Assembly: GCA_021793155.1 (NCBI GenBank)
Contig: JAJYTF010000002.1
Coordinates: forward strand, 64,392-128,391
Origin: Pseudomonadota bacterium
Lineage (GTDB): Bacteria; Pseudomonadota; Alphaproteobacteria; Rhodospirillales; Magnetospirillaceae
Direction of reading: 5' to 3'
Length of the DNA stretch: 64,000 nt
Part shown: one piece after another, positions 17,847 to 25,737 of the stretch
Layout of the letters: each line of letters begins with the position of its first letter
Position numbering within the stretch: position 1 is the stretch's first letter
The notes under the pieces: model-generated
Seen by the model: the letters and a program-made list of their open reading frames with translations, nothing else
Told to the model about the DNA's origin: nothing
Databases searched by the model: none
Translations under genes and position numbers: made by a program

Positions 17847-18323
17847 AGATACCCCCTTTGGAGAAATGATGGCCGAGGGGAACACGGGCGCGGGGTAGCT
17901 GTCAACGCGCGCCGTCACACCCCAGCGGCATCTCACTATGTGACGGCGGCGGGTTTCATTGGTCGGCGAATCAGTCTGAAGGTTGGGAAGGCGGTTGATG
18001 CGGCGGGACGCACCGGTCAGGGGGGCTGCCTGTTCGTATGGTCCGCAGCAAGCTCGTCCAGGAGGGGAAGACGAGATAGACGGTGAGGATGTGTTCGAAG
18101 AGACGCCTCCGCGGATTCAGTGCCTTGGCGCTCTTGGCGTAGCCCTTCGCCGGAAGGGCGTTTGGCGGTGAAAAACTCACAGCGCCGCCGCCGAAAAGCA
18201 TGTTGGGTTATCGCCCAACGCCCTTACCGCCGGCCTGTTCTGTCAAAATGATGAGAACCGCTGGTCACACCCAGGCCACGGGAGCGTGGTCCGGCAAAAC
18301 CTCGGGCATCGGAAGGAGACACG
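17847..18323. other. 477-base gap, no gene seen
   Basis: Upstream sequence of HU on the minus side and of the small secreted-type gene on the plus side. Short open frames exist on both strands but none resembles a known protein and none has a good ribosome binding site. No repeat or tRNA was recognised. Confidence 0.5.
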
Positions 18324-18833
18324 GTGGCGGCGGCCGCCACCATCAATCTGCAGAATGTCGGCGGCGTTTCGTTCACACCAGGCGATAGCCTTCCGGCGGT
18401 CACGGTCACCTACAATGCCACAGCCTCCACACCGGGCCTGGACCATATCTCCGTGGACACCAGCAAACCCGGGGTCCTCACTGTTCTGACGGGAGCCACC
18501 TACATCGCCCCGGCCGGATCGATCGCCGCCGAGGCGGGAGTCGATCTGTTCGTTTTTGCCGGCCCTCAATGGGCCAGCGCGGCAGCGATTGAACGGTCGT
18601 TACAGGGTGGTAGCACCAATAGTCCGGTCGTCACTTATGGCAACGCCCCCACAGCGGCTGGGACTCATTTCCTGACCACCTATCGAGGCGCGGACGGCGT
18701 CCATGTTGCCACGATCAATCTTGCTGCCGCCGACAACACGCAGGGAAGTGGCGGCGCCACGGTGACCGACATAGCGGATTTGGTTGGCACCAGCCTGCAT
18801 CAGATAAGTGCCCAAAATTTTGAGTTCTTTTGA
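18324..18833 (+). CDS. Small surface-type protein, unknown function
   Basis: 169 residues starting with GTG; GGAAGGAG five bases upstream fixes the start. Composition is Ala/Gly/Thr/Ser-rich with few Lys or Cys, many short beta-type stretches (ISVDTSKPGVLTVL, HVATINLAAAD) and an aromatic C-terminus (NFEFF). This resembles non-classically secreted surface proteins and the C-terminal regions of type I substrates such as the so-called bluetail domain; that is a loose resemblance. There is no signal peptide. It precedes the aryl-acid operon by about 245 bases, and no functional link is evident. Confidence 0.6.
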   Translation: MAAAATINLQNVGGVSFTPGDSLPAVTVTYNATASTPGLDHISVDTSKPGVLTVLTGATYIAPAGSIAAEAGVDLFVFAGPQWASAAAIERSLQGGSTNSPVVTYGNAPTAAGTHFLTTYRGADGVHVATINLAAADNTQGSGGATVTDIADLVGTSLHQISAQNFEFF

Positions 18834-18942
18834 CCGGCCGAACGAACCCGCCCCAGTAATACTTGGAAATGTGACGAGTGGTCACCAAGGGCGATTGCCC
18901 AAAGTGACAGCGCCCGGCCGCCGCTTATCCCGAGATAAATGC

Positions 18943-18961
18943 ATTTGCATGTTATGCAAAT
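18943..18961. promoter_or_regulatory. Perfect palindrome, candidate MarR operator
   Basis: ATTTGCAT, three bases, ATGCAAAT: a perfect 8-base inverted repeat of the size and form bound by MarR-family dimers. It lies 117 bases upstream of the first ligase start and overlaps a possible -35 (TTGCAT) with a weak TACCCT 16 bases on. The operon behind it encodes a MarR protein. Confidence 0.55.
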
Positions 18962-19077
18962 TCATGTACCCTGCCATGCAAGAAGTGGGGCTTCATGAAA
19001 TCCAGCCATGTCGGCGGGCCGACAGGCGGAAGCCCCAACCAAGATCCCCGGAGAGGGATCGGAGCAGGGAGGTCAAC

Positions 19078-20748
19078 ATGCTACTGGACGGGCTCACCCC
19101 GTGGCCGGAAGACTGTGTTCGGCTGTACCGTGAAAAGGGCTACTGGGAAGGCATTTCGTTACCCGCCGTCTTCGGCAAAATTGCCGTCGCGCACGCCGAT
19201 AAGGAAGCCATCATCCAGGGCGACCGCCGGGCCCGCTGGTGCGACATCTGGCCGGCCAGCGGCCGCTTGGCCGCACAACTGCTCCGTATCGGCCTGAAGA
19301 AGCATGACCGGGTCGTTTTCCAGCTGACCAACGGCATCGATTTCTTCATTGCATTCCTGGCGTTGACGCGCATCGGCGCCATTCCGGTCATGGCTCTGCC
19401 GCCTCATCGGGAAAACGAGCTGATCCATTTCGCCAAAGCATCCGGCGCGGCAGCCCTGTTCATCCCGGAACGGGCGAAGGACTTCGATTACCGCCCCATG
19501 GCCGAGGCGGTCCGGGCGGCGGCGCCAAACGTAACCCAGGTCTTCGTCCAGGGGCGGCCCTTGGCCGGCCAGCATTCCCTGGTCGAATTGGCGGCGGCGG
19601 ATGTTCCTGCGACCGATCTTGCCGCCGTCGACTCCATTCCGCTGGAAAGCAATGATGTGGTGTTGATGCTGCTGTCGGGTGGAACCACGGCTCTTCCCAA
19701 GCTGATCCCGCGGACCCATGACGACTACGTCTACAACCTGAAGCAGAGCGCCCGCGTGGCGAATTTTGGCGAGGACACCGTGTTCCTTGCCGTGCTGCCC
19801 ATGGCTCACAACTACACCTTGGGTTCACCGGGCTTTCTCGGCGCCCTGTACTGGGGCGGACGCGTCGTAGTGGCGCCCAAGGCCGATTGCGAGACGGTGT
19901 TCGGGCTGGTGGAGCGCGAGCGGGCGACCGTCATCGCGGCCGCAGTACCCTTGGCCGTCCAGTGGTTGAACGATCCCAACCTCGTTCGGTTCGACGCCTC
20001 CAGCCTGCGCGTCGTGCAGAACGGCGGCGCGCGTCTGCCGCCCGAATTGCGCCAGCGATTGCGTCGGCGGCTCGGCTGCCAATTCCAGGAAGTGTACGGA
20101 ACCGCCGAGGGGCTGCTCAACATGACCCGGCTTGACGATCCCGACGATACCGTGCTGAACAGCTCGGGCGCGCCCATCTGTGCGGACGACGAAATCAGGA
20201 TCCTCGACCTCGATGACCGGGAATTACCGGACGGCCATTCGGGCGAACTGGTGGTCCGAGGACCCTACACCATCCGCGGTTACTACAACGCCCCCGAAGT
20301 CAATGGCCGGGCATTCACCGCCGATGGCTTTTACCGCATGGGCGACGTGGTCAAGAAGCTGGGGCGCTATGTATTCACCGAGGGGCGCAAGAAGGACCTG
20401 ATTAACCGCGGAGGCGAGAAGATCAGCACGGACGAGGTGGAAGACCTCATTCTCCGTCACCCCGCGGTACAAGGCGTTGCGGTAGTTGCCATGAGCGATC
20501 CGGTTTTCGGCGAGAAGGCCTGCGCCTGCGTTACGCTGACGACAGGCGGCGCGCTTTCGTTCCAAGAGCTGCAGGACTTCCTGCTGTCCCACAAGATCGC
20601 CAAGTTCAAGCTGCCCGAGCGACTGGAAATTCTGGACGAGTTTCCACTCTCGCCGGCCGGCAAGATCCTGCGGCGTAGCCTTCGCGAGATGGTCGAGAAA
20701 AATCGGGCCGCCGAAGCGGCCCAACAATATGAAAGGAAAGAGGGATGA
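19078..20748 (+). CDS. Aryl-acid adenylating enzyme 1 (EntE/DhbE-like AMP ligase)
   Basis: 556 residues of the ANL superfamily. The phosphate loop is LLSGGTTALPKLIPRTH near residue 205. MAHNYTLGSPG near residue 245 matches the aryl-acid pocket of DhbE/EntE (His-Asn-Tyr). YGTAEGL, GRKKDLINRGGEKIS and the final catalytic lysine in AGKILRR follow in order. It should activate an aromatic acid such as a hydroxybenzoate to the acyl-AMP and then to CoA or another thiol. The ATG at 19078 has GGGAGG upstream; the open frame extends 90 codons further without ligase similarity. It is the first gene of a six-gene operon and overlaps the flavoprotein gene (ATGA). No siderophore NRPS or carrier protein is near, so a CoA ligase role is favoured. 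Confidence 0.85.
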   Translation: MLLDGLTPWPEDCVRLYREKGYWEGISLPAVFGKIAVAHADKEAIIQGDRRARWCDIWPASGRLAAQLLRIGLKKHDRVVFQLTNGIDFFIAFLALTRIGAIPVMALPPHRENELIHFAKASGAAALFIPERAKDFDYRPMAEAVRAAAPNVTQVFVQGRPLAGQHSLVELAAADVPATDLAAVDSIPLESNDVVLMLLSGGTTALPKLIPRTHDDYVYNLKQSARVANFGEDTVFLAVLPMAHNYTLGSPGFLGALYWGGRVVVAPKADCETVFGLVERERATVIAAAVPLAVQWLNDPNLVRFDASSLRVVQNGGARLPPELRQRLRRRLGCQFQEVYGTAEGLLNMTRLDDPDDTVLNSSGAPICADDEIRILDLDDRELPDGHSGELVVRGPYTIRGYYNAPEVNGRAFTADGFYRMGDVVKKLGRYVFTEGRKKDLINRGGEKISTDEVEDLILRHPAVQGVAVVAMSDPVFGEKACACVTLTTGGALSFQELQDFLLSHKIAKFKLPERLEILDEFPLSPAGKILRRSLREMVEKNRAAEAAQQYERKEG

Positions 20749-22715
20749 ACCTTCCGGGCGAGGCAAAACTGCGTCATTTGTTCCAGCCAACCGAATTCGC
20801 CGGATTCAAGGTCAAAAATCGCGTCAAGTACGGGGCCTGCTGCGTATCCAATTACAATACGCGCGACGGGTTCATCACTCCCCGCGAACTGGCCCGCACC
20901 AGGATCATCGCCGAGACCGGATGCGGCATCATCACCAACCAGGGCGCCTATCCTGACCCGCTGGGCGAGGGAAAAGCCTATTTCCGCCAAGTCGCCATTT
21001 TCGACGACAAGTTCTTGCCGCAGTTCGAGATGATCGCACGGATGATTCATGACAACGGCGGCATGGCCATCCAGCAGATCCTGCATGCCGGCCGCTATGG
21101 CGGCATCGATCTCGGCTACTGCATCCAGCCTTCGGTGGTCCCCCAAACCTTGCCGCATTTTCGGCCGCCGCGAGAAATCACCAAGGAGCAGATCAGGGAG
21201 ACCGTCAAGCAGCATGCCGAGGCCGCCCGCCGGGCAATCAGGGCCGGCTTCGACGGCACCGAGATCACCAGCTTCATGGGCTACCTGATGGCGAACTTCA
21301 ATTCGAGGTTCACCAATCAGCGCACGGATGAATATGGCGGCTCACTCGAAAACCGCGGCCGCTTCATGCGCGAACTGATCGACGGCATCAAGCAGGCAAC
21401 GCCCGATCATCCGCTGATCGTGCGCCTGAACGGCACCGAGCTGATGGACAAGTGGGGCGGCAATTCCGAAGACGAATGCTTCGAGCTCATGCAGCAGGCG
21501 GCGGAGTGCGGTGTCGACATGATCAGCGTCACCGTCGGCTGGCAGGAAGCCCCCGAGTCCTCGATCGGCCGCGATATTCCCCCGGGCCATTGGAATTACC
21601 TGGCGGCACGCGCCAAGAAGCTGCTGCCCGATGTGCCGATCGCCTTCGGTCAGCGGCTGCCCAACCCCGCCATGGCCGATCAATGTCTCGCCGAGGGGAT
21701 CTTCGACTTCTGGGAGGTCTGCCGGCCATTGCTCGCCGATCCGCAGATGTTGCACAAGGCCGCCGAAGACCGGATGAACGAGGTGCGCCGTTGCGTCGGC
21801 TCGCTCAACTGCTTGTCCCGGCTGTTCCGCGATCTGCCCTACACCTGTACCATGAACCCCGCCCTGGGCCACGAGGTGGAACCCGAATATTCCATCACGC
21901 CCGCGGCGGTGAAGAAAAACATCATGGTGGTCGGTGCCGGACCGGCGGGAATGGAGTGCGCCCTGACGGCCGCCCAACGCGGTCATACGGTAACCGTCTA
22001 CGACAAGAACGACCGCATCGGCGGCGCGCTGTTCGGCTATGCCGCCAACGACCTCGCCAACCGCGATGATATGCTGTCGGTGATGACCTACTACGAAGCC
22101 ATGGCCAGAAAGCTGGGCGTCGAAGTGAAGCTCAATACCCAGGTCGACCCCAAGCTGATGCGCGAGCTCCTGCACGTTTACGACGTGGCGGTGGTGGCGA
22201 CCGGCTGCCGGCTCGACCGGACCCAATTGCCGCCCTGCGAAGACGGGGTGGAGGTCCTGGCGGCCGTCGACGTCGCCTGCGGCCGGGCGGCGGCAAACGG
22301 CAGGACTGTCATCCTCGGCGGCGGCAAGGTCGGCCTGACCCTGGCCGAATCGCTGGCAACCCAGAAATTCCAGGTAACCATCGTCGAGACCGACAAGCGC
22401 CTGGCCGGCGATGTCATGCCGTCATGGAAATGGCGCCATACGGCCTGGATTGAGGAGCTTGAGATCCCTGCGGTAACAGGCGTGAAAGTAACCAGGATCG
22501 ACCGGTCCGGCGTCCATGTGGTCGATGCCAAAGGCAACGCCCGGGTCATTCCCGCCGACACGGTGATCGCCGCTTCACCGGCGGTACCGGCGCAGGAGCT
22601 GATCCACGCATTCGAGTGGATGGTCGACGAGGTTCACCCCTGCGGCGATGCGGTCACCCCACGCGGCCTGGGCGTGGCCATCCAGGATGGCTATCGGCTG
22701 GGGTGCCGTATATGA
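20745..22715 (+). CDS. Old-yellow-enzyme/2,4-dienoyl-CoA-reductase-like flavoprotein
   Basis: 656 residues. Residues 1-340 form an FMN-binding TIM barrel (LFQPTEFAGFKVKNRVKYG; HAGRYGG; TNQRTDEYGGSLENRGRFM; VCRPLLADP). The C-terminal half has two dinucleotide-binding regions (VVGAGPAGMECALTA near residue 390; ILGGGKVGLTLAESLA near residue 525). Relatives (BaiCD/BaiH, FadH, 2-enoate reductases) reduce C=C bonds next to a carbonyl with NAD(P)H. Relatives bind a [4Fe-4S] cluster through four cysteines; here the motif reads C-VG-S-LN-C and then C after 11 residues, so the second ligand is Ser and the spacing is one shorter. The gene overlaps both neighbours by ATGA, so it is coupled to the ligase. 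Confidence 0.85.
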   Translation: MNLPGEAKLRHLFQPTEFAGFKVKNRVKYGACCVSNYNTRDGFITPRELARTRIIAETGCGIITNQGAYPDPLGEGKAYFRQVAIFDDKFLPQFEMIARMIHDNGGMAIQQILHAGRYGGIDLGYCIQPSVVPQTLPHFRPPREITKEQIRETVKQHAEAARRAIRAGFDGTEITSFMGYLMANFNSRFTNQRTDEYGGSLENRGRFMRELIDGIKQATPDHPLIVRLNGTELMDKWGGNSEDECFELMQQAAECGVDMISVTVGWQEAPESSIGRDIPPGHWNYLAARAKKLLPDVPIAFGQRLPNPAMADQCLAEGIFDFWEVCRPLLADPQMLHKAAEDRMNEVRRCVGSLNCLSRLFRDLPYTCTMNPALGHEVEPEYSITPAAVKKNIMVVGAGPAGMECALTAAQRGHTVTVYDKNDRIGGALFGYAANDLANRDDMLSVMTYYEAMARKLGVEVKLNTQVDPKLMRELLHVYDVAVVATGCRLDRTQLPPCEDGVEVLAAVDVACGRAAANGRTVILGGGKVGLTLAESLATQKFQVTIVETDKRLAGDVMPSWKWRHTAWIEELEIPAVTGVKVTRIDRSGVHVVDAKGNARVIPADTVIAASPAVPAQELIHAFEWMVDEVHPCGDAVTPRGLGVAIQDGYRLGCRI

Positions 22716-23128
22716 CGATGATCCTACCGCCGCCCGCGGCTTGGCAGCCCACGATCGACAGCAACGCCGACCTGTTCTCCGACCTCGACGACGGCGCACG
22801 CATCGGCATCGCCCGGCGGGCGGACGTCAACCAGCAAGGAGCGCTCATGGTGGTGTGGGAGGCCGTAGACGGCGTCCTTACTCCCAAGGAACGACCGTTC
22901 TCCGGCTACCGGGACGCGGAGGTCGACGTGCTGCTGGTCGCCGACGACGAGGCGCTGGAGACCCTGGCCTGCCGGCTCGATGGCGATGCCTTGCCGGCAC
23001 TCAAGCAGCTCGTCCGGCGCGGCAACGTCGTCTGCTATGTGCTGAAGCGGCGCTGTGCTCTCATCGCCGCCGGATACGAGGATGTCCTCGATTCCATTGG
23101 CGTTCCCTTCATGGGTGCCTGCCGTTGA
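22712..23128 (+). CDS. Unknown 138-residue protein in the aryl-acid operon
   Basis: 138 residues starting at the ATG that overlaps the flavoprotein stop (ATGA). It has no signal peptide, membrane segment or motif that I recognise. It is acidic and alpha/beta-like, with a central IGIARRADVNQQGALMVVWE block, a hydrophobic VDVLLVADDE strand and a Cys pair near the C-terminus (CYVLKRRCALIAAGYEDVLDSIGVPF). It could be a partner or chaperone of the flavoprotein, or an unrecognised enzyme. Its place inside the operon is the only functional clue. Confidence 0.7.
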   Translation: MTMILPPPAAWQPTIDSNADLFSDLDDGARIGIARRADVNQQGALMVVWEAVDGVLTPKERPFSGYRDAEVDVLLVADDEALETLACRLDGDALPALKQLVRRGNVVCYVLKRRCALIAAGYEDVLDSIGVPFMGACR

Positions 23129-23160
23129 GTTACCACCGGGCAAGGACGGGCGGGGCGAAA

Positions 23161-23664
23161 GTGGATGGACTGAACGAGGGCGGCGGGCCTTTACGGGCGG
23201 ACGAGACAGCGGGCGAGGAAACTTGCCCCCCGTTCGATCTCAATCGCTTCCTGCCCTATCTGCTCAATCGGGCCGGCTCGCGCCTGGTGGAGATCTTTTC
23301 CGAAGAACTTCGCCGGCGCAACCTGACCTTGCCGATGTGGCGGGTCATGGCGGTGCTCTGGCACAAGGGCGAACAGCGAATCATCGATCTCACCGGGGAG
23401 ACCAGCATCGAGCAATCCACTCTGTCTCGCCTCCTGGCGACGATGGATGGCCGAGGGCTTGTCAGTCGCAACCGCAACCGATCCGACGGTCGCGCCGTCC
23501 TGGTAACCCTTACCACCGGGGGAAAAGAGCTGACCGCCCAGCTGATTCCGATCGCGCTGCGTAACGAAAGGGCGGTCCAGAACGGCCTTACCGCCGAGGA
23601 AATTCGGTTCCTGCACAGCATGCTGCGGCGGATCTTCGACAACTCGGCCGACCTGAAGCCATGA
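23161..23664 (+). CDS. MarR-family transcriptional regulator
   Basis: 167 residues from a GTG start, with a Gly/Glu-rich leader of about 28 residues before the fold. FLPYLLNRAGSRLVEIFSEELRRRNLTLPMWRVMAVL is the first dimer helix pair, SIEQSTLSRLLATMDGRGLVSRNRNRSDGRAVLVTLT is the winged helix with the DxR wing. MarR proteins of aromatic-acid operons (BadR, CouR, HcaR types) release DNA when they bind the acyl-CoA or the acid, so it probably senses the operon's substrate. The palindrome at 18943-18961 is a likely operator. The start is uncertain because no strong ribosome binding site precedes it. Confidence 0.85.
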   Translation: MDGLNEGGGPLRADETAGEETCPPFDLNRFLPYLLNRAGSRLVEIFSEELRRRNLTLPMWRVMAVLWHKGEQRIIDLTGETSIEQSTLSRLLATMDGRGLVSRNRNRSDGRAVLVTLTTGGKELTAQLIPIALRNERAVQNGLTAEEIRFLHSMLRRIFDNSADLKP

Positions 23665-23679
23665 AAGGCGGATTGCCCA

Positions 23680-23877
23680 ATGATCTTCCACAATCCCCGC
23701 GGCGGCCCGGAGCTGGCATGCGATGAATGCGGATGCCGCTGGTTCGATCGGCGAACCATGGCCTGCTACGAATGCGGGGCGCCGGTTCCGGCCGAGGAAG
23801 TGGAACGCTTCAATGAAGAAATCGCGCGGTTTCATCGGGAGAAGGGCATCGTCGTCAATGAAATGAACAAAAAATAG
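23680..23877 (+). CDS. Small zinc-ribbon protein
   Basis: 65 residues. Two CxxC-type pairs, CDECGC near residue 14 and CYECG near residue 29, form a four-cysteine zinc ribbon. The rest is a charged helix (AEEVERFNEEIARFHREKG). It lies 15 bases after marR and 33 bases before the second ligase, in the same direction, so it belongs to the operon. Small zinc ribbons of this kind often serve as protein-protein adaptors; no specific role can be read. The length and in-frame codon usage look genuine. Confidence 0.7.
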   Translation: MIFHNPRGGPELACDECGCRWFDRRTMACYECGAPVPAEEVERFNEEIARFHREKGIVVNEMNKK

Positions 23878-23910
23878 CCGGTTCCTGCGCCGGAAATGGG
23901 AGGTGAGATC

Positions 23911-25572
23911 ATGCTGAGTGGCTGCACGCCCTACCCCGAAGACTATGCCCGGATGTATCGAGCAAAAGGATTCTGGCAAGGCCTGACCATTCCGGAAGTG
24001 TTGGAACGTACGATCCGTGCGTTTCCCGACAAGATCGCCTTGGTCGAGGGCGACACCCGGATCACTTATGCGGAACTCGGCAGACGCATCGACCGCCTTG
24101 CCTATGCCTTCGTCCGGCAAGGCTTGGCACCGCTGGATCGCGTGGTGTTCCAACTGCCCAACAGCGCCGGATTACCCATCGTCTTTCTGGCTCTCCTGAA
24201 GGCGGCAGTAATCCCGGTGATGGCCCTGCCGGCTCACCGCGCCACCGAAATACGCCATTTCATCGAGCATAGCGGGGCGACGGCCTATTTCATTCCCGAC
24301 GTCGTCCGCGGCTTTGATTACCGTGAGATGGCGTCCACGCTGATGCCGGCCTGCCCGAGCCTGAAAAGCGTGTATGTCATGGGCGAACCCGGCCAGGGGC
24401 AGGTGGACCTCCGGCGCCTGGGTGAGTTGGAGGCCGATCCGCATGAACTGGCCACAGCCCTGGCCGCCCGCCGTGCGGCCTCGGACGAAGTAGCGGTGAT
24501 GCTCCTGTCCGGCGGCACAACGGCAATTCCCAAGATGATCCCGCGGACGCACGACGATTACGCTTACAATTTCACGGCGAGCGCCGAGGTCTGCGGCTTC
24601 CATCGCGACACGGTGTACCTTGCCGTGCTGCCGATGGCCCACAATTTTACTCTGGCCTGCCCTGGCATTCTCGGCACGTTTTCGGTGGGCGGTGAGGTGG
24701 TGGTGGCGACCGGCACCGCGCCCGAGGCTGTATTTCCCCTGATCGAGCGGGAAAAAGCGACCCTGGTAAGCACAGCCGTACCGCTGGTGACCGTCTGGCT
24801 CAACTCGCCCTTGGCCGAGCAATACGATTTCAGCTCGTTGAAATACCTTATGAACGGTGGCGCCAAGCTGGTGCCGGAACTGCGCAAACGCGTCGAAGAG
24901 CGCTTTGGCTGTATTTTCATCGAGAGTTTCGGTACGGGCGAAGGACTGCTCTGCAAGACGCGGCCCGACGATCCCGAGCCGATACGGCTCCATAGCGCCG
25001 GCCAGCCGGTTTCGCCGGGCGACGAAATCAGGATCGTCGATGCGGAGGACCGGGACGTTCCCGATGGCGAGCCGGGCGAATTGCTTGCCCGCGGACCATA
25101 TACCATCCGCGGCTACTACAACGCCCCCGAGGCCAACAAGCAGGCGTTTACCGCCGACGGCTTCTACCGCATGGGCGATATCGTCCGCCGTGTGGATGGC
25201 TATCTGTATGTTGAAGGGCGCAAGAAGGATTTGATCAATCGCGGCGGGGAAAAAATCAGCTGCGAGGAAGTCGAAAATTACATCCTGGCCTGCCCTGCCG
25301 TGCAGGCGGTTTGCGTCGTCGCCATGCCCGACGATACCTATGGAGAAAAAGGCTGCGCTTTCGTCATCCTGGAGCCTGGGCACAGCCTTGATTTGGAGGA
25401 ACTGACGAACTTTCTGATCGCGCGGAGTATCGCCAAGTTCAAATTACCGGAGAGACTGGAACTGATCGAGCAATTCCCCATCAGCCCAGCGGGTAAAATT
25501 CTGCGGCGCGAGTTGCGCGCCAAGATCGCCGCCATCGTGGCCGCTGAAAAGGAACGGATTCCGGCCGGTTGA
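23911..25572 (+). CDS. Aryl-acid adenylating enzyme 2 (EntE/DhbE-like AMP ligase)
   Basis: 553 residues, clearly paralogous to the product of 19078-20748: both share GRKKDLINRGGEKIS, GPYTIRGYYNAPE and MAHNxTL. Here the phosphate loop is LLSGGTTAIPKMIPRTH and the pocket motif is MAHNFTLACPG, so the pocket differs by Tyr to Phe and Gly-Ser to Ala-Cys and may take a different ring. GTGEGL replaces the YGTAEG of the paralogue. The start at 23911 has GGGAGGTGAG just upstream; an in-frame ATG at 23896 lies within that site and is rejected. It closes the operon. Confidence 0.85.
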   Translation: MLSGCTPYPEDYARMYRAKGFWQGLTIPEVLERTIRAFPDKIALVEGDTRITYAELGRRIDRLAYAFVRQGLAPLDRVVFQLPNSAGLPIVFLALLKAAVIPVMALPAHRATEIRHFIEHSGATAYFIPDVVRGFDYREMASTLMPACPSLKSVYVMGEPGQGQVDLRRLGELEADPHELATALAARRAASDEVAVMLLSGGTTAIPKMIPRTHDDYAYNFTASAEVCGFHRDTVYLAVLPMAHNFTLACPGILGTFSVGGEVVVATGTAPEAVFPLIEREKATLVSTAVPLVTVWLNSPLAEQYDFSSLKYLMNGGAKLVPELRKRVEERFGCIFIESFGTGEGLLCKTRPDDPEPIRLHSAGQPVSPGDEIRIVDAEDRDVPDGEPGELLARGPYTIRGYYNAPEANKQAFTADGFYRMGDIVRRVDGYLYVEGRKKDLINRGGEKISCEEVENYILACPAVQAVCVVAMPDDTYGEKGCAFVILEPGHSLDLEELTNFLIARSIAKFKLPERLELIEQFPISPAGKILRRELRAKIAAIVAAEKERIPAG

Positions 25573-25621
25573 TCACTGGGCATCAGCCCCGTCGGCGGCT
25601 CGATCCTGTCAACTGATACGA

Positions 25622-25644
25622 GGGCGCCGCGGAACGCGGCGCCC
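25622..25644. terminator. Perfect hairpin between convergent genes
   Basis: GGGCGCCGCG, loop GAA, CGCGGCGCCC: 10-base perfect stem in the 165-base gap between the second ligase and guaA. There is no T-run on either side, so it may be a bidirectional or Rho-aided terminator. Confidence 0.45.
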
Positions 25645-25737
25645 AAGAGTAGGGTGTTCTCCTGCTGATATCCGGTCAGGGCGACGGTCGGTCGGTAGGT
25701 CTTTCGAATGTTCTGGGATAGAACCAGACAGCTTGCT

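Noticed and set aside
18808-19077. Upstream extension of the first ligase frame
   Set aside because: No ligase similarity; the ATG at 19078 has a strong ribosome binding site and the family's usual start.
19078-25572. Siderophore (2,3-dihydroxybenzoate) biosynthesis locus
   Set aside because: The ligases look like EntE, but there is no isochorismate synthase, EntB/A, carrier protein or NRPS here. A catabolic role fits the neighbours better.
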